This document shows, piece after piece, positions 8,862 through 17,351 of a stretch of DNA of 64,000 bases. Where the stretch lies: the NCBI RefSeq assembly GCF_002939705.1, contig NZ_MDCB01000011.1, forward strand, positions 62,001 to 126,000, given 5' to 3'. This DNA comes from Xanthomonas albilineans (lineage in GTDB: Bacteria; Pseudomonadota; Gammaproteobacteria; Xanthomonadales; Xanthomonadaceae). The notes under the pieces were generated by a model. That model was not told the origin of the DNA. It saw nothing but the letters and a program-made list of their open reading frames with translations, and did not search any database. The first letter of the stretch is position 1, and each line of letters opens with the position of its first letter. Position numbers and translations under genes: made by a program.

Positions 8862-9341
8862 ATGAAGATCCATTTACTTGTCACCGGCGCAGTGGCCACC
8901 CTAGCGCTGGCAGGCTGTGCAACATCACCCGGCTACGGCGGCGGCTATAGCGGCGACTACCGCCAGCCATCGCGCGGCTACGCCGAAACGCGTTGCGTCG
9001 ACTGCGGCATTGTGACCCGCATCGATACGGTAACGTCTGGGCGCACCGCGCCGTCGGCCACCGGTGCGATCCTCGGCGGCATCGTCGGCGCGATCGCCGG
9101 CCATGAAATTTCCGATCACACAGGGGGCAGCAAGGGCAACCAGAACGTGTCCGCAGTGGCTGGTGCGGCCGCTGGCGCTCTGGCCGGCAACCAGATCCAG
9201 AAAAACGTCACCAGCGACACCTACGATATCCGCGTGCAGATGGACGACGGCCGCATACTCGTCGTCAACCAGCGCGACTTGGCCGGCATTGGCGAGAACA
9301 CCTACGTCCGTGTGGTGAACGGCCGCGTCGTGCCACGCTGA
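8862..9341 (+). CDS. Glycine-zipper lipoprotein (SlyB/17-kDa antigen-like)
   Basis: A 159-residue lipoprotein with lipobox ALAGC (cysteine about residue 19). A Gly/Tyr-rich segment follows, then two Gly-rich hydrophobic helices (ATGAILGGIVGAIAGHEISDH and VSAVAGAAAGALAGNQIQ). The C-terminal beta-like domain (YDIRVQMDDGRILVVNQRDL) ends in RVVPR. This is the domain plan of SlyB/PCP-type outer-membrane lipoproteins (Rickettsia 17-kDa family). It has a strong AGGAG and its own terminator, so it is probably transcribed alone. An envelope-stabilising role is inferred from the family. Confidence 0.88.
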   Translation: MKIHLLVTGAVATLALAGCATSPGYGGGYSGDYRQPSRGYAETRCVDCGIVTRIDTVTSGRTAPSATGAILGGIVGAIAGHEISDHTGGSKGNQNVSAVAGAAAGALAGNQIQKNVTSDTYDIRVQMDDGRILVVNQRDLAGIGENTYVRVVNGRVVPR

Positions 9342-9362
9342 TCGCCCCCAGGTCTCTCCAAC

Positions 9363-9393
9363 GCAAAAAGGCCCGCAGCGCGGGCCATTTTGC
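9363..9393. terminator. Bidirectional terminator between lipoprotein and cold-shock gene
   Basis: The stem GGCCCGC/GCGGGCC (9370-9376 with 9380-9386) is flanked by A-run and T-run (AAAAA on the left, TTTT on the right). It can therefore act on both the plus-strand lipoprotein gene and the convergent minus-strand cold-shock gene. Confidence 0.85.
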
Positions 9394-9394
9394 G

Positions 9395-9414
9395 TGCGGA
9401 CCAAGCCGTCCGCA
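9395..9414 (-). terminator. Second hairpin just downstream of the cold-shock gene
   Basis: A perfect 7-base stem (TGCGGAC/GTCCGCA) with a 6-base loop lies 8 bases beyond the stop of the minus-strand cold-shock gene. It may be a first terminator or a 3' mRNA-stabilising structure. Confidence 0.5.
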
Positions 9415-9422
9415 ATGGGGAT

Positions 9423-9644
9423 TCAGACCGGCTGCACCGCGTCGGCCTGCAGGCCCTTCTGGCCTTGGACCACGATGAAACTCACCTTCTGGCCTTCCTT
9501 GAGGCTTTTGAAGCCCTGGGTCTGAATAGCGCGGAAGTGTACGAACACATCCTCGCCGTTCGTGCGGCTAATGAACCCAAAACCTTTGGCATCATTAAAC
9601 CATTTCACTAAACCTACCTCGCGAGTGTGATTTTCGTCGCTCAT
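9423..9644 (-). CDS. Cold-shock protein (CspA family)
   Basis: A 73-residue single cold-shock domain protein that would bind single-stranded RNA/DNA as a chaperone. RNP1 (KGFGFI) and RNP2-like (VFVHF) motifs are present, with the usual [14 protein letters not shown] opening and [12 protein letters not shown] ending. The sequence before the core ([10 protein letters not shown]) is a few residues longer than E. coli CspA. A strong AAGGAG lies upstream. Its 5' region shares a 67-base element with the second cold-shock gene of this window. Confidence 0.95.
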   Translation of the reverse strand: MSDENHTREVGLVKWFNDAKGFGFISRTNGEDVFVHFRAIQTQGFKSLKEGQKVSFIVVQGQKGLQADAVQPV

Positions 9645-9727
9645 GATGGACTTTCTCCTTGGAACATGTCTCAGGGGTGGGTACGCCGTGGGTTGCGGCG
9701 GCTGGTTGCAAGGAGGAAGCGAGGTAT

Positions 9728-9794
9728 AACGATGTAGCGGATCGGTGGATCTACCGCATCAGGCCACGATTCAGGGTGACCTTTGCAAGCACAG
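9728..9794 (-). promoter_or_regulatory. Conserved 67-base element upstream of the cold-shock gene (copy A)
   Basis: This segment, 84-150 bases upstream of the cold-shock start, matches 40745-40811 upstream of the other cold-shock gene at 56 of 67 positions without gaps. The rest of the two upstream regions does not align. The most conserved core on the minus strand is TGAATCGTGGC. It is probably a promoter/5'-leader element shared by csp genes. Confidence 0.7.
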
Positions 9795-9882
9795 CGGCTG
9801 CAACTTACCCCGGCCAAAATGAAAATGCAATCAACAAATACACGCCACTGTCAACCCTAAAACGACCAGCGTAACAAGCCAC

Positions 9883-10368
9883 GTGAGTCCTGGGTTCATC
9901 TACTACTTCTGTGCCAGCCTGCTTGTCGTGATCGGACTGGCCGGGGTCGTGCTACCCGCCCTGCCCGGCACGCCGCTGATGTTCGCCGGCATGCTTCTGG
10001 CGGCCTGGGCCGATGACTTCGAGCACGTTGGCTGGACCACGCTGACCGTGCTGGCTGTGTTTACCGCAGCCTCGCTTCTGGTGGACCTGCTAGCCACCGC
10101 GTTAGGCGCCAGTCGCGTCGGCGCCAGCCGCAAAGCCGTGTGGGGCGCAATTCTGGGGAGCATCGCTGGCCTGCCCTACATGCCAATCGGTCTGTTCGTC
10201 GGCCCCTTCGTCGGCGCGTTGGCCGGCGAATACTGGCACAGCCGCCAGTTGCGACAAGCCGCAAAGGTGGGGATGGGGACGTGGATGGGCATCGTCCTCG
10301 GCATGGCGGCCAAACTCGCCCTGGCACTGAGCATGATCGGTCTGTTCGCCGCAGCGTGGCTGTTCTGA
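9883..10368 (+). CDS. DUF456 family membrane protein
   Basis: A 161-residue, very hydrophobic protein with about four transmembrane segments. Repeated glycine-rich motifs (GLAGVVLPALPGTPLMFAGM near the start and GAILGSIAGLP...GPFVGALAGEY in the middle) are characteristic of DUF456. The start is a GTG at 9883, since no in-frame ATG fits the conserved N-terminal FIYYFCASLLVVIGLAG. Function is unknown in the family. It stands between the csp gene and pldA with no overlap. Confidence 0.85.
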   Translation: MSPGFIYYFCASLLVVIGLAGVVLPALPGTPLMFAGMLLAAWADDFEHVGWTTLTVLAVFTAASLLVDLLATALGASRVGASRKAVWGAILGSIAGLPYMPIGLFVGPFVGALAGEYWHSRQLRQAAKVGMGTWMGIVLGMAAKLALALSMIGLFAAAWLF

Positions 10369-10485
10369 AGGCGCTGTCGACGCCACCTGATGCGTGCGTG
10401 AGAATAAGACCCCTGTATTTTCCTCGCCCCCCCTCCCGCAGCAACCACACACCCGCGCCAACACCAGCAACGAGAACGAAAAAAG

Positions 10486-11637
10486 ATGCCTCACCGCAAG
10501 GCTCCCCACCTGCTGTTACTGTCGATCGCAACCGTGCAGCTGGCGCACGCACAAGAATTCATGCCCACCCCCGCCTCACCGGAAGCCTGCGTCGCCATTT
10601 CCAACGATGCCGCACGCCTGTCGTGTTACGACCAAGCCTTGTCGCGCCGGGTCGCCAGCCAGCCAGCACCCGACTCGCCCCCCCAGCCCCCAGGCAAACG
10701 CCAGAAACAGCCACTGGACACCACATTGCCAAAGGACACTGGAGTCGCCAAACGTACACGCCCACACGCCAACCCACCGTTCCAGCAGGATCGTTACGAC
10801 AGCACCACCGCCAACGCCGGCAATGGCTCGATGCTGGACAGCCGCTGGGAGCTGGCGCAAGACTCCAAGCTAGGCACCTTCCAGCTACGCGGCTACAAGC
10901 CGATGTATCTGCTACCAGCGTTCTGGACCAGCAGGAAAAACACGCTGCCCACCTCGCCGAACCCGGTCAACACGGTGACCCGCGCGGAACAGCTGGACAG
11001 CATGGAAGTGAAATTCCAGCTCAGCATGAAAACCAAGATCGCGCAGAACATCTTCGGCGACAACGGCGACCTGTGGGCGACTTACACCCAGAGTTCGCGC
11101 TGGCAGCTCTACAACGCCCGACAGTCGCGGCCGTTCCGCGAAACCGACTACGAGCCGGAACTGATCCTGGCGTTCCGCAACGACTACAGCCTGTTCGGCT
11201 GGAAGGGCCGGATGAGTGCGATCCAGTTGACCCATCAGTCCAACGGTCAGAGCGATCCGCTGTCGCGCAGCTGGAACCGAGCGATCCTCAACATCGGCCT
11301 GGATCGCGACAACTGGGCGCTGATCCTGCGCCCGTGGTACCGGCTCCCGGAAACCCGCAAGCAGGACAACAACCCGGACATCGAAGATTACATGGGCCGC
11401 GGCGACGCGACCTTGATCTACAACCATGGCGGCCAGGAGTTAGCGCTGATGGCGCGGCATTCGCTGCGTGGCGGCGACCGCGCTCACGGCGCGGTGCAAC
11501 TGGACTGGGGCTTCCCGATCAGCCACCTGTTACGCGGTCATGTGCAGGTGTTCGACGGCTATGGCGAAAGCATGATCGACTACAACCATCGCGCGACTTA
11601 CCTTGGCCTGGGGATTTCGCTGCTGGAATGGTTCTAG
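10486..11637 (+). CDS. pldA: Outer-membrane phospholipase A1 (PldA)
   Basis: The 383-residue precursor begins with a signal peptide (HLLLLSIATVQLAHA, cleaved around residue 22). A Pro/Gln-rich linker leads into a 12-stranded OMPLA-type beta-barrel from about residue 125. The catalytic region is intact: THQSNGQSDPLSRSWNR contains the active-site His and Ser of the HxSNG motif and the Asn/Ser-rich follow-up. The C-terminus ends ISLLEWF, an outer-membrane insertion signal with terminal Phe. The enzyme hydrolyses phospholipids that appear in the outer leaflet. The long N-terminal linker is typical of Xanthomonas homologues. Confidence 0.93.
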   Translation: MPHRKAPHLLLLSIATVQLAHAQEFMPTPASPEACVAISNDAARLSCYDQALSRRVASQPAPDSPPQPPGKRQKQPLDTTLPKDTGVAKRTRPHANPPFQQDRYDSTTANAGNGSMLDSRWELAQDSKLGTFQLRGYKPMYLLPAFWTSRKNTLPTSPNPVNTVTRAEQLDSMEVKFQLSMKTKIAQNIFGDNGDLWATYTQSSRWQLYNARQSRPFRETDYEPELILAFRNDYSLFGWKGRMSAIQLTHQSNGQSDPLSRSWNRAILNIGLDRDNWALILRPWYRLPETRKQDNNPDIEDYMGRGDATLIYNHGGQELALMARHSLRGGDRAHGAVQLDWGFPISHLLRGHVQVFDGYGESMIDYNHRATYLGLGISLLEWF

Positions 11638-11677
11638 AGCGCCACCGCATGGCCAACGCCGCCGATCAGCGCAGGCT

Positions 11678-13201
11678 TCAAGCAGGTTCGACCACGACCG
11701 GGATCTTACCGATGCGCGCCTGCCACTCGCGCGGGCCGGTCTTGTGCACCGACTCGCCACTGGCATCGACTGCCACGGTCACCGGCATGTCCTTGACCTC
11801 GAACTCGTAGATCGCCTCCATGCCCAGGTCCTCGAACGCCAGCACCTTGCTAGCCTTGATCGCCTTGGACACCAGGTAGGCCGCGCCGCCCACCGCCATC
11901 AGGTACACCGCCTTGTTGTCGCGGATCGCGGCAATCGCCGCATCGCCGCGCTCGGACTTGCCGACCATGCCCAGCAAGCCGGTCTGCTCCAGCATCTGAC
12001 GGGTGAATTTATCCATGCGCGTGGCGGTGGTCGGGCCGGCCGGCCCCACGACCTCGTCGCGCACCGGATCGACCGGGCCAACGTAGTAGATAAAGCGATT
12101 GGTGAAATCCACCGGCAGGGTTTCGCCACGGTTGAGCATGTCGATCATGCGCTTGTGCGCGGCGTCGCGACCGGTGAGCAGCTTTCCATTGAGCAGAATC
12201 ACCTCGCCAGGCTTGAAGCTGGCCACATCCTCGCGGGTGATGGTGTCCAGATCGACCCGACGCGCGTTGCTCGGGTTGTAGGTCAGCGTGGGCCAGTCTT
12301 CCAACGACGGCGGATCCAACATCACCGGACCACTGCCATCCAGGGTGAAGTGCGCATGCCGGGTCGCCGCGCAGTTGGGGATCATCGCCACCGGCAGGTT
12401 GGCGGCGTGGGTCGGGTAGTCCTTGACCTTGATATCCAACACGGTGGTCAAACCGCCCAGACCCTGCGCGCCGATGCCCAAGGCGTTGACCTTTTCGTAC
12501 AGCTCCAAGCGCAACTCCTCGGCACGGTTGGAGGCACCGCGCGCCTGCAAGTCGACGATATCGATCGGCTCCATCAGCGCCTCTTTGGCCAGCAGCATGG
12601 CCTTCTCGGCGGTACCGCCGATGCCGATACCGAGCATGCCCGGCGGACACCAGCCAGCGCCCATGGTCGGCACGGTCTTGAGCACCCAATCGACAATGGA
12701 ATCGGAAGGATTGAGCATGGCGAATTTACTCTTTGCCTCCGAGCCGCCGCCCTTGGCGGCGACGATCACATCCACCCGATCGCCCGGAACGACCTTGACG
12801 TTGACCACCGCCGGCGTGTTGTCCTTGGTGTTCTGGCGCTTGCCAGCCGGGTCGGCCAACACCGAGGCGCGCAGTTTATTATCCGGATGGTTGTAGGCCC
12901 GCCGCACGCCTTCGTTGACCATGTCCTCCACGCCCATCGTGGCGTCGTCCCAGCGCACCTGCATGCCGATCTGGAGGAACACGGTCACGATGCCGGTGTC
13001 CTGACAGATCGGCCGGTGGCCCTCGGCGCACAGGCGCGAGTTGATCAGGATCTGCGCAATCGCGTCCTTGGCCGCAGGCGACTGCTCGCGCGCGTAAGCC
13101 GCCGACAGGCTCTTGATGTAATCGACCGGGTGGTAGTAGCTGATGTATTGCAGCGCGTCGGCGACGGACTGGATGAGGTCTTCCTGCTTGATCGAGGTCA
13201 C
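11678..13201 (-). CDS. fumA: Fumarate hydratase class I (iron-sulfur)
   Basis: A 507-residue 4Fe-4S fumarase interconverting fumarate and malate in the TCA cycle. Cluster-binding cysteines are visible in the contexts LCAEGHRPICQDTG, GAGWCPPGMLGIGIGG and PNCAATRHAHF. The N-terminal alpha domain and C-terminal beta domain (GPTTATRMDKF ... EWQARIGKIPVVVEPA) are both complete. No ATG fits, so a GTG at 13201 is chosen; it gives the expected N-terminus TSIKQEDLIQSVADALQ. Gene order is convergent with pldA and divergent from the ABC exporter. The symbol follows the FumA/FumB class; fumB is equally used. Confidence 0.94.
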   Translation of the reverse strand: MTSIKQEDLIQSVADALQYISYYHPVDYIKSLSAAYAREQSPAAKDAIAQILINSRLCAEGHRPICQDTGIVTVFLQIGMQVRWDDATMGVEDMVNEGVRRAYNHPDNKLRASVLADPAGKRQNTKDNTPAVVNVKVVPGDRVDVIVAAKGGGSEAKSKFAMLNPSDSIVDWVLKTVPTMGAGWCPPGMLGIGIGGTAEKAMLLAKEALMEPIDIVDLQARGASNRAEELRLELYEKVNALGIGAQGLGGLTTVLDIKVKDYPTHAANLPVAMIPNCAATRHAHFTLDGSGPVMLDPPSLEDWPTLTYNPSNARRVDLDTITREDVASFKPGEVILLNGKLLTGRDAAHKRMIDMLNRGETLPVDFTNRFIYYVGPVDPVRDEVVGPAGPTTATRMDKFTRQMLEQTGLLGMVGKSERGDAAIAAIRDNKAVYLMAVGGAAYLVSKAIKASKVLAFEDLGMEAIYEFEVKDMPVTVAVDASGESVHKTGPREWQARIGKIPVVVEPA

Positions 13202-13349
13202 GGCGGGCTCTGCGGCTGGCTGGGGAAACCAGACTATTTTAGGGCAAAGTGTCCGCTCCGCCGCGCGGTCACGCCGGGACGCCCTGTTGCGTTCTTGCCC
13301 ACGGTTGTGGACACCCCACACTCCCCGCCCACACCGGCGTCGGCACACT

Positions 13350-15239
13350 ATGCCGATGACATCCGCCTCTCCGTCTCACGGCGCCCCCCGCCCCGCCTCG
13401 CGCACCGGCCCAAGCCTGCGCGAACGCTTCGCGGCAATGCGCAACCTGCCGCCGTTCCTACGCCAGATCTGGCAGAGCAGCCACTGGCTGACCCTCAGCA
13501 GCATCGGCCTGCGCATCGTCCGCGCACTGCTGCCTGTGGCTGCGCTGTACGTCGGCAAATTGCTGATCGATGAGACCATCCACCTGGTCGGGCAATCCCA
13601 GCACATCGTCGCCTTCGGCCAAGCGCTGAGCAGTGGCCGGCTGAACCGGCTACTGGAACTGCTGGCGCTGGAACTGACGTTGGCGATCGGGTCGGACCTG
13701 CTCGGGCGACTGATCAGCTATGCCGACACGCTGCTGTCGGAACTGTTCAACAACAGCTCCAGTGTGCAATTGATGGAGCATGCCGCACAGTTGGACCTTG
13801 AGGATTTCGAGAACCCAGAGCAGCAGGATCGGCTCGACCGCGCGCGACGCCAGACCATGGGCCGGATGAACCTGATGAGCCAATTGTTCGGCCAGGTGCA
13901 GGATGCGATCACCGTCATCAGTTTCGCGATCGGTCTGCTGGTTTACGCACCGTGGCTGATCGCATTGCTTGCGCTGGCCTTGCTACCGGCATTCATTGGC
14001 GAAGCGCATTTCAATGCACTGGGCTATGCGCTCAACTTCCAATGGACCGCCGAGCGCCGCCAACTCGACTACCTGCGCCAACTCGGCGCCAGCGTCGAGA
14101 CCGCCAAGGAAGTGAAAATCTTCAACTTGCACAGGTTTCTGATCGCGCGCTACCGCGCGTTGGCCGAGCGCTTCTTCCAAGCCAACCGCACGCTGGCGCG
14201 CAAGCGCATGCTGTGGGGCACGCTGCTGGCCGCGCTGGGCACGCTGGGTTACTACGCCGCCTACGGCTATATCGCCTGGCGTACCGTGCGCGGGGATTTC
14301 AGCATCGGCGACCTGACCTTCCTGGCCGGCAGCTTCCTGCGCCTGCGCCAATTGTTCGAAGGGCTGCTGATCGGTTTCTCGCAGGTGGCCGGGCAAGCGC
14401 TGTATCTGGACGACCTGTACGCGTTCTTCCGCATCGTGCCGGAGATCCGCTCGCGGCCCGACGCCTTGCCGGTGCCGCGTCCGATCGCGCACGGCATCGT
14501 GTTCGAGAATGTCGGCTTCCGCTATCCCGATGCCCAACGATGGGCAGTGCGCGACCTGAACTTCGAACTGCGCACCGGCGAAGTGTTGGCGCTGGTGGGC
14601 GAGAACGGCACCGGCAAAACCACCCTGGTCAAACTGCTGGCGCGGCTGTACGACCCCGACGAAGGCCGCATCCTGCTCGATGGCCGCGACCTGCGCGATT
14701 ACGATCTGGACGACCTGCGCAGCAACCTCGGGGTGATCTTCCAGGACTTCGTGCGCTACCACTTCAGCGCTGGCGAGAACATCGGCGTCGGCCAGATCGC
14801 AGCGCTGCACGACCATGCACGCATCCGCAGGGCCGCGCAGCGCGCGATGGCCGCCGAGTTGATCGAGGGCCTGCCACAGGGCTACGCGCAGGTGATCGGA
14901 CGCCGCTTCAAAACTGGCGTGGACCTGTCCGGCGGGCAGTGGCAGAAGATCGCCATCGCCCGCGCCTACATGCGCGAGGCGCAGGTCATGATCCTCGACG
15001 AACCGACCGCGGCGCTGGACGCGCGCAGCGAGTTCGAGGTGTTCCAGCGCTTCAAGGAACTGTCCGCAGAGCGCACCGCCGTGCTGATCTCGCACCGCTT
15101 TTCCAGCGTGCGCATGGCCGACCGCATCTTGGTACTGGCCGATGGCCGCATCGAAGCCAATGGCACTCATGACGAGCTGATGGCACAAGGCGGACGCTAC
15201 GCGGAACTGTTCGAACTACAGGCCGCTGGGTATCGTTGA
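13350..15239 (+). CDS. ABC transporter, fused membrane and ATP-binding domains (exporter type)
   Basis: A 629-residue half-transporter. An N-terminal six-helix ABC transmembrane domain (about residues 45-345) is followed by a nucleotide-binding domain. That domain has Walker A GENGTGKTTLVK at about 417, the Q-loop GVIFQDF, signature LSGGQWQKIAIARAY, Walker B VMILDEPTAALD and H-loop ISHRFSSVRMADRI, so ATPase activity is expected. The start at 13350 avoids overlap with the divergent fumarase gene. Substrate is unknown; the sequence resembles general lipid/peptide/drug exporters (MsbA-like superfamily). Confidence 0.9.
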   Translation: MPMTSASPSHGAPRPASRTGPSLRERFAAMRNLPPFLRQIWQSSHWLTLSSIGLRIVRALLPVAALYVGKLLIDETIHLVGQSQHIVAFGQALSSGRLNRLLELLALELTLAIGSDLLGRLISYADTLLSELFNNSSSVQLMEHAAQLDLEDFENPEQQDRLDRARRQTMGRMNLMSQLFGQVQDAITVISFAIGLLVYAPWLIALLALALLPAFIGEAHFNALGYALNFQWTAERRQLDYLRQLGASVETAKEVKIFNLHRFLIARYRALAERFFQANRTLARKRMLWGTLLAALGTLGYYAAYGYIAWRTVRGDFSIGDLTFLAGSFLRLRQLFEGLLIGFSQVAGQALYLDDLYAFFRIVPEIRSRPDALPVPRPIAHGIVFENVGFRYPDAQRWAVRDLNFELRTGEVLALVGENGTGKTTLVKLLARLYDPDEGRILLDGRDLRDYDLDDLRSNLGVIFQDFVRYHFSAGENIGVGQIAALHDHARIRRAAQRAMAAELIEGLPQGYAQVIGRRFKTGVDLSGGQWQKIAIARAYMREAQVMILDEPTAALDARSEFEVFQRFKELSAERTAVLISHRFSSVRMADRILVLADGRIEANGTHDELMAQGGRYAELFELQAAGYR

Positions 15240-15272
15240 GTCCGATCCCCCCCCAATCCGACACCCGCCACG

Positions 15273-15671
15273 ATGCATCGCTTTCTGCCCTGCCTACTTG
15301 CCGCCCTGCTTGCCGCGCCCGCGTCCGCCGCTCCCCTCGCCGCCCCGTCGATGCCAGTGGACTACAGCGCGGCCAAGGCCCTCGCCGACCACGACGAGGC
15401 CATGCTGCCGACGCCACTAAGCGAGCATTTGCACACGCTGCAACGCGCCGCACTGGACGAGGGTGTGGCCAATTGCGCCACGCCGCGTCCGGATACCTCC
15501 GCGTTCGTCATCGTGGTCCAGTTGCAGGCCGACGGCAGTGTCGGCGCAAGCTGGCGCAATGGCACCACACCGATGGCGCTGTGTCTGGAACGCTTTCTGC
15601 GTCAACGCCCGCTGCTGGCGCCGCCGCAGGCACCACTGTACCTGTCGTATGAAGTCTCGTTCGAGAAGTGA
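15273..15671 (+). CDS. Small exported protein of unknown function
   Basis: The 132-residue protein has a clear cleavable signal peptide (FLPCLLAALLAAPASA, residues 4-19). The mature part ends in a beta-rich region (AFVIVVQLQADGSVGASWRNG ... YLSYEVSFEK) with two cysteines, a pattern slightly reminiscent of TonB C-terminal-like periplasmic domains. No confident family is recognised. It follows the ABC exporter gene by 33 bases on the same strand and may be co-transcribed with it. Confidence 0.7.
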   Translation: MHRFLPCLLAALLAAPASAAPLAAPSMPVDYSAAKALADHDEAMLPTPLSEHLHTLQRAALDEGVANCATPRPDTSAFVIVVQLQADGSVGASWRNGTTPMALCLERFLRQRPLLAPPQAPLYLSYEVSFEK

Positions 15672-15783
15672 AACGAGCTGGCGCGCAGATCCGACGTCGG
15701 GACGGACACAAATAAGATCTGATATCGCCTGAACAACCATGGGATAGAATGATTTCCGCTCCTTCCCCATCACGATCAACGGC

Positions 15784-16563
15784 ATGTCCTCCGCTTTTGG
15801 CCCCGAAACGGTGCTCGATGTCCGTCACTGGACCGACGACTACTTCAGCTTCACCACCACCCGCAACGATGGCTTTCGTTTCGAAAACGGCCAGTTCGTG
15901 ATGATCGGCCTGGAGACGGAGAGCCGGCCGCTGCTACGCGCCTACTCCATCGCCAGCGCCAACTGGGAGGAGCAGCTGGAGTTCTTCAGCATCAAGGTGC
16001 CGAACGGCCCACTGACTTCACGCCTGCAGCACATCAAGCCAGGCGATTCGGTGCTGGTCGGTAAGAAACCCACCGGCACGCTCCTGATCAGCGACCTGCA
16101 TCCAGGCCGGCATCTGTATCTACTGGGCACCGGCACCGGTCTGGCGCCGTGGCTGTCGGTAATCAAGGATCCGGAAACCTACGAACGCTTCGACAAAGTG
16201 ATCCTCACCCACGGCGTGCGCTTCGAGAAGGATCTGGCTTATCGCGACTATGTCGAGAAGGAACTGCCGCAGCACGAATTCCTCGGCGAAACCATCCGCG
16301 AGAAACTGCTGTACTACCCGGCGGTGACCCGCCAGACATTCCGCAACCATGGCCGCCTCACCGAGTTGATCGTCAGCGGCGCGATGCAGCGCACGCTGGG
16401 CCTGCCGCCGCTGGATCCGGAGCACGACCGCGCGATGATCTGCGGCAGCCCACAGATGCTGGCCGATCTGCGCCAGAGCCTGGACGCGCGCGGCTTCGTC
16501 GCTTCGCCGCGCATCGGCGCCCTGGGCCACTACGTGTTCGAGCGCGCTTTCGTCGAAAAATAG
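15784..16563 (+). CDS. fpr: Ferredoxin--NADP reductase
   Basis: This 259-residue flavoprotein transfers electrons between NADPH and ferredoxin or flavodoxin. FAD-binding RAYSIAS (about residues 50-56) and the VPNGPLTSRLQ block lie in the N-terminal barrel. The NADP-binding part has LLGTGTGLAPWLSV and MICGSPQML, and the protein ends ALGHYVFERAFVEK, as in bacterial (Azotobacter-type) FPRs. Length is standard. The gene is preceded by a 112-base gap after the small exported protein. Confidence 0.95.
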   Translation: MSSAFGPETVLDVRHWTDDYFSFTTTRNDGFRFENGQFVMIGLETESRPLLRAYSIASANWEEQLEFFSIKVPNGPLTSRLQHIKPGDSVLVGKKPTGTLLISDLHPGRHLYLLGTGTGLAPWLSVIKDPETYERFDKVILTHGVRFEKDLAYRDYVEKELPQHEFLGETIREKLLYYPAVTRQTFRNHGRLTELIVSGAMQRTLGLPPLDPEHDRAMICGSPQMLADLRQSLDARGFVASPRIGALGHYVFERAFVEK

Positions 16564-16618
16564 TGCGGCAGAAGCTCGATCCGTCGTCAGGACTCGACGA
16601 CAGCAGGCATCGCCGCGC

Positions 16619-17110
16619 TCAGCCCAACGCGCGCTCGATCTGTACGGCCAGCGCTTCCGGCTTGGTGGTGGGCGCATAACGCGCCAGCACCTGCCCCTTG
16701 CGATCAAGCAGAAACTTACTGAAATTCCATTTGATCGCCGCAATCCTGAATGCACCCGGCTGTTGCTGCTTGAGCCAGCGCCACAACGGATGCGCTTTCT
16801 CGCCATTGACCTGCACCTTGGCGAACATCGGGAAATCGACACCGTAGCTCAACGAACAGAACTGGCGGATCTCATCGGCATTGCCCGGTTCCTGATGACC
16901 GAACTGATCGCACGGGAAACCGAGTACCACCAGGCCACGATCGCGGTACCGCTCCCACAGCGCCTGCAGACCTGCATATTGCGGAGTGAAGCCGCATTTG
17001 GATGCAACATTGACGATCAGCAGCACATTGCCGGCGTAATCGACCAGCGGCTGAACATGGCCATCCAGGGTCGTCGCAGTGAAGGTATAAGCAGTGGTCT
17101 GCATCTCCAT
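16619..17110 (-). CDS. Glutathione peroxidase (thiol peroxidase, Cys type)
   Basis: A 163-residue peroxidase reducing organic hydroperoxides. The peroxidatic cysteine lies in NVASKCGFTPQY (about residue 39). The second conserved block FPCDQFGHQEPG supplies the candidate resolving Cys, and the catalytic Gln/Trp region KWNFSKFLLD is present. Selenocysteine is replaced by Cys as in most bacteria. The start could be the Met at 17110 or the one two codons later. It is convergent with fpr. Confidence 0.93.
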   Translation of the reverse strand: MEMQTTAYTFTATTLDGHVQPLVDYAGNVLLIVNVASKCGFTPQYAGLQALWERYRDRGLVVLGFPCDQFGHQEPGNADEIRQFCSLSYGVDFPMFAKVQVNGEKAHPLWRWLKQQQPGAFRIAAIKWNFSKFLLDRKGQVLARYAPTTKPEALAVQIERALG

Positions 17111-17264
17111 GAGTCTCGCTTCTCGGGAATGGTACTAGACCGAGCCTGCACATCGCTGCCGCCGCCGCGCTCGGCCACTCGCAGACAGCGAGCGACATCT
17201 TCACTTCCACGGGGCAAATTCCACGGCAACAGGATCGGGACGAACAAAACGCTCGCATGGACAG

Positions 17265-17293
17265 CACGACGCCCGGACTAGCCGGGCGTCGTG
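17265..17293 (-). terminator. Perfect 12-base-stem hairpin downstream of the Ala/Gly-rich gene
   Basis: CACGACGCCCGG (17265-17276) pairs exactly with 17282-17293 around a 5-base loop. It lies 59 bases beyond the stop of the minus-strand gene at 17352. On the minus strand a TTTTG follows only after about 15 bases, so its strength as an intrinsic terminator is uncertain. Confidence 0.55.
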
Positions 17294-17351
17294 ACAAACC
17301 GATCGACATTAGGCACGCCGCAAAGGGCGATACCAATGCGCACCGATGGGC

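Noticed and set aside
10140-11810. 556-codon plus-strand frame over DUF456 and pldA
   Set aside because: Out of frame with both genes it covers; Arg/Pro/Thr-rich shadow.
11603-13573. 656-codon open frame opposite the fumarase gene
   Set aside because: Antisense of the fumarase gene; rich in His, Arg and Gly without a recognisable domain.
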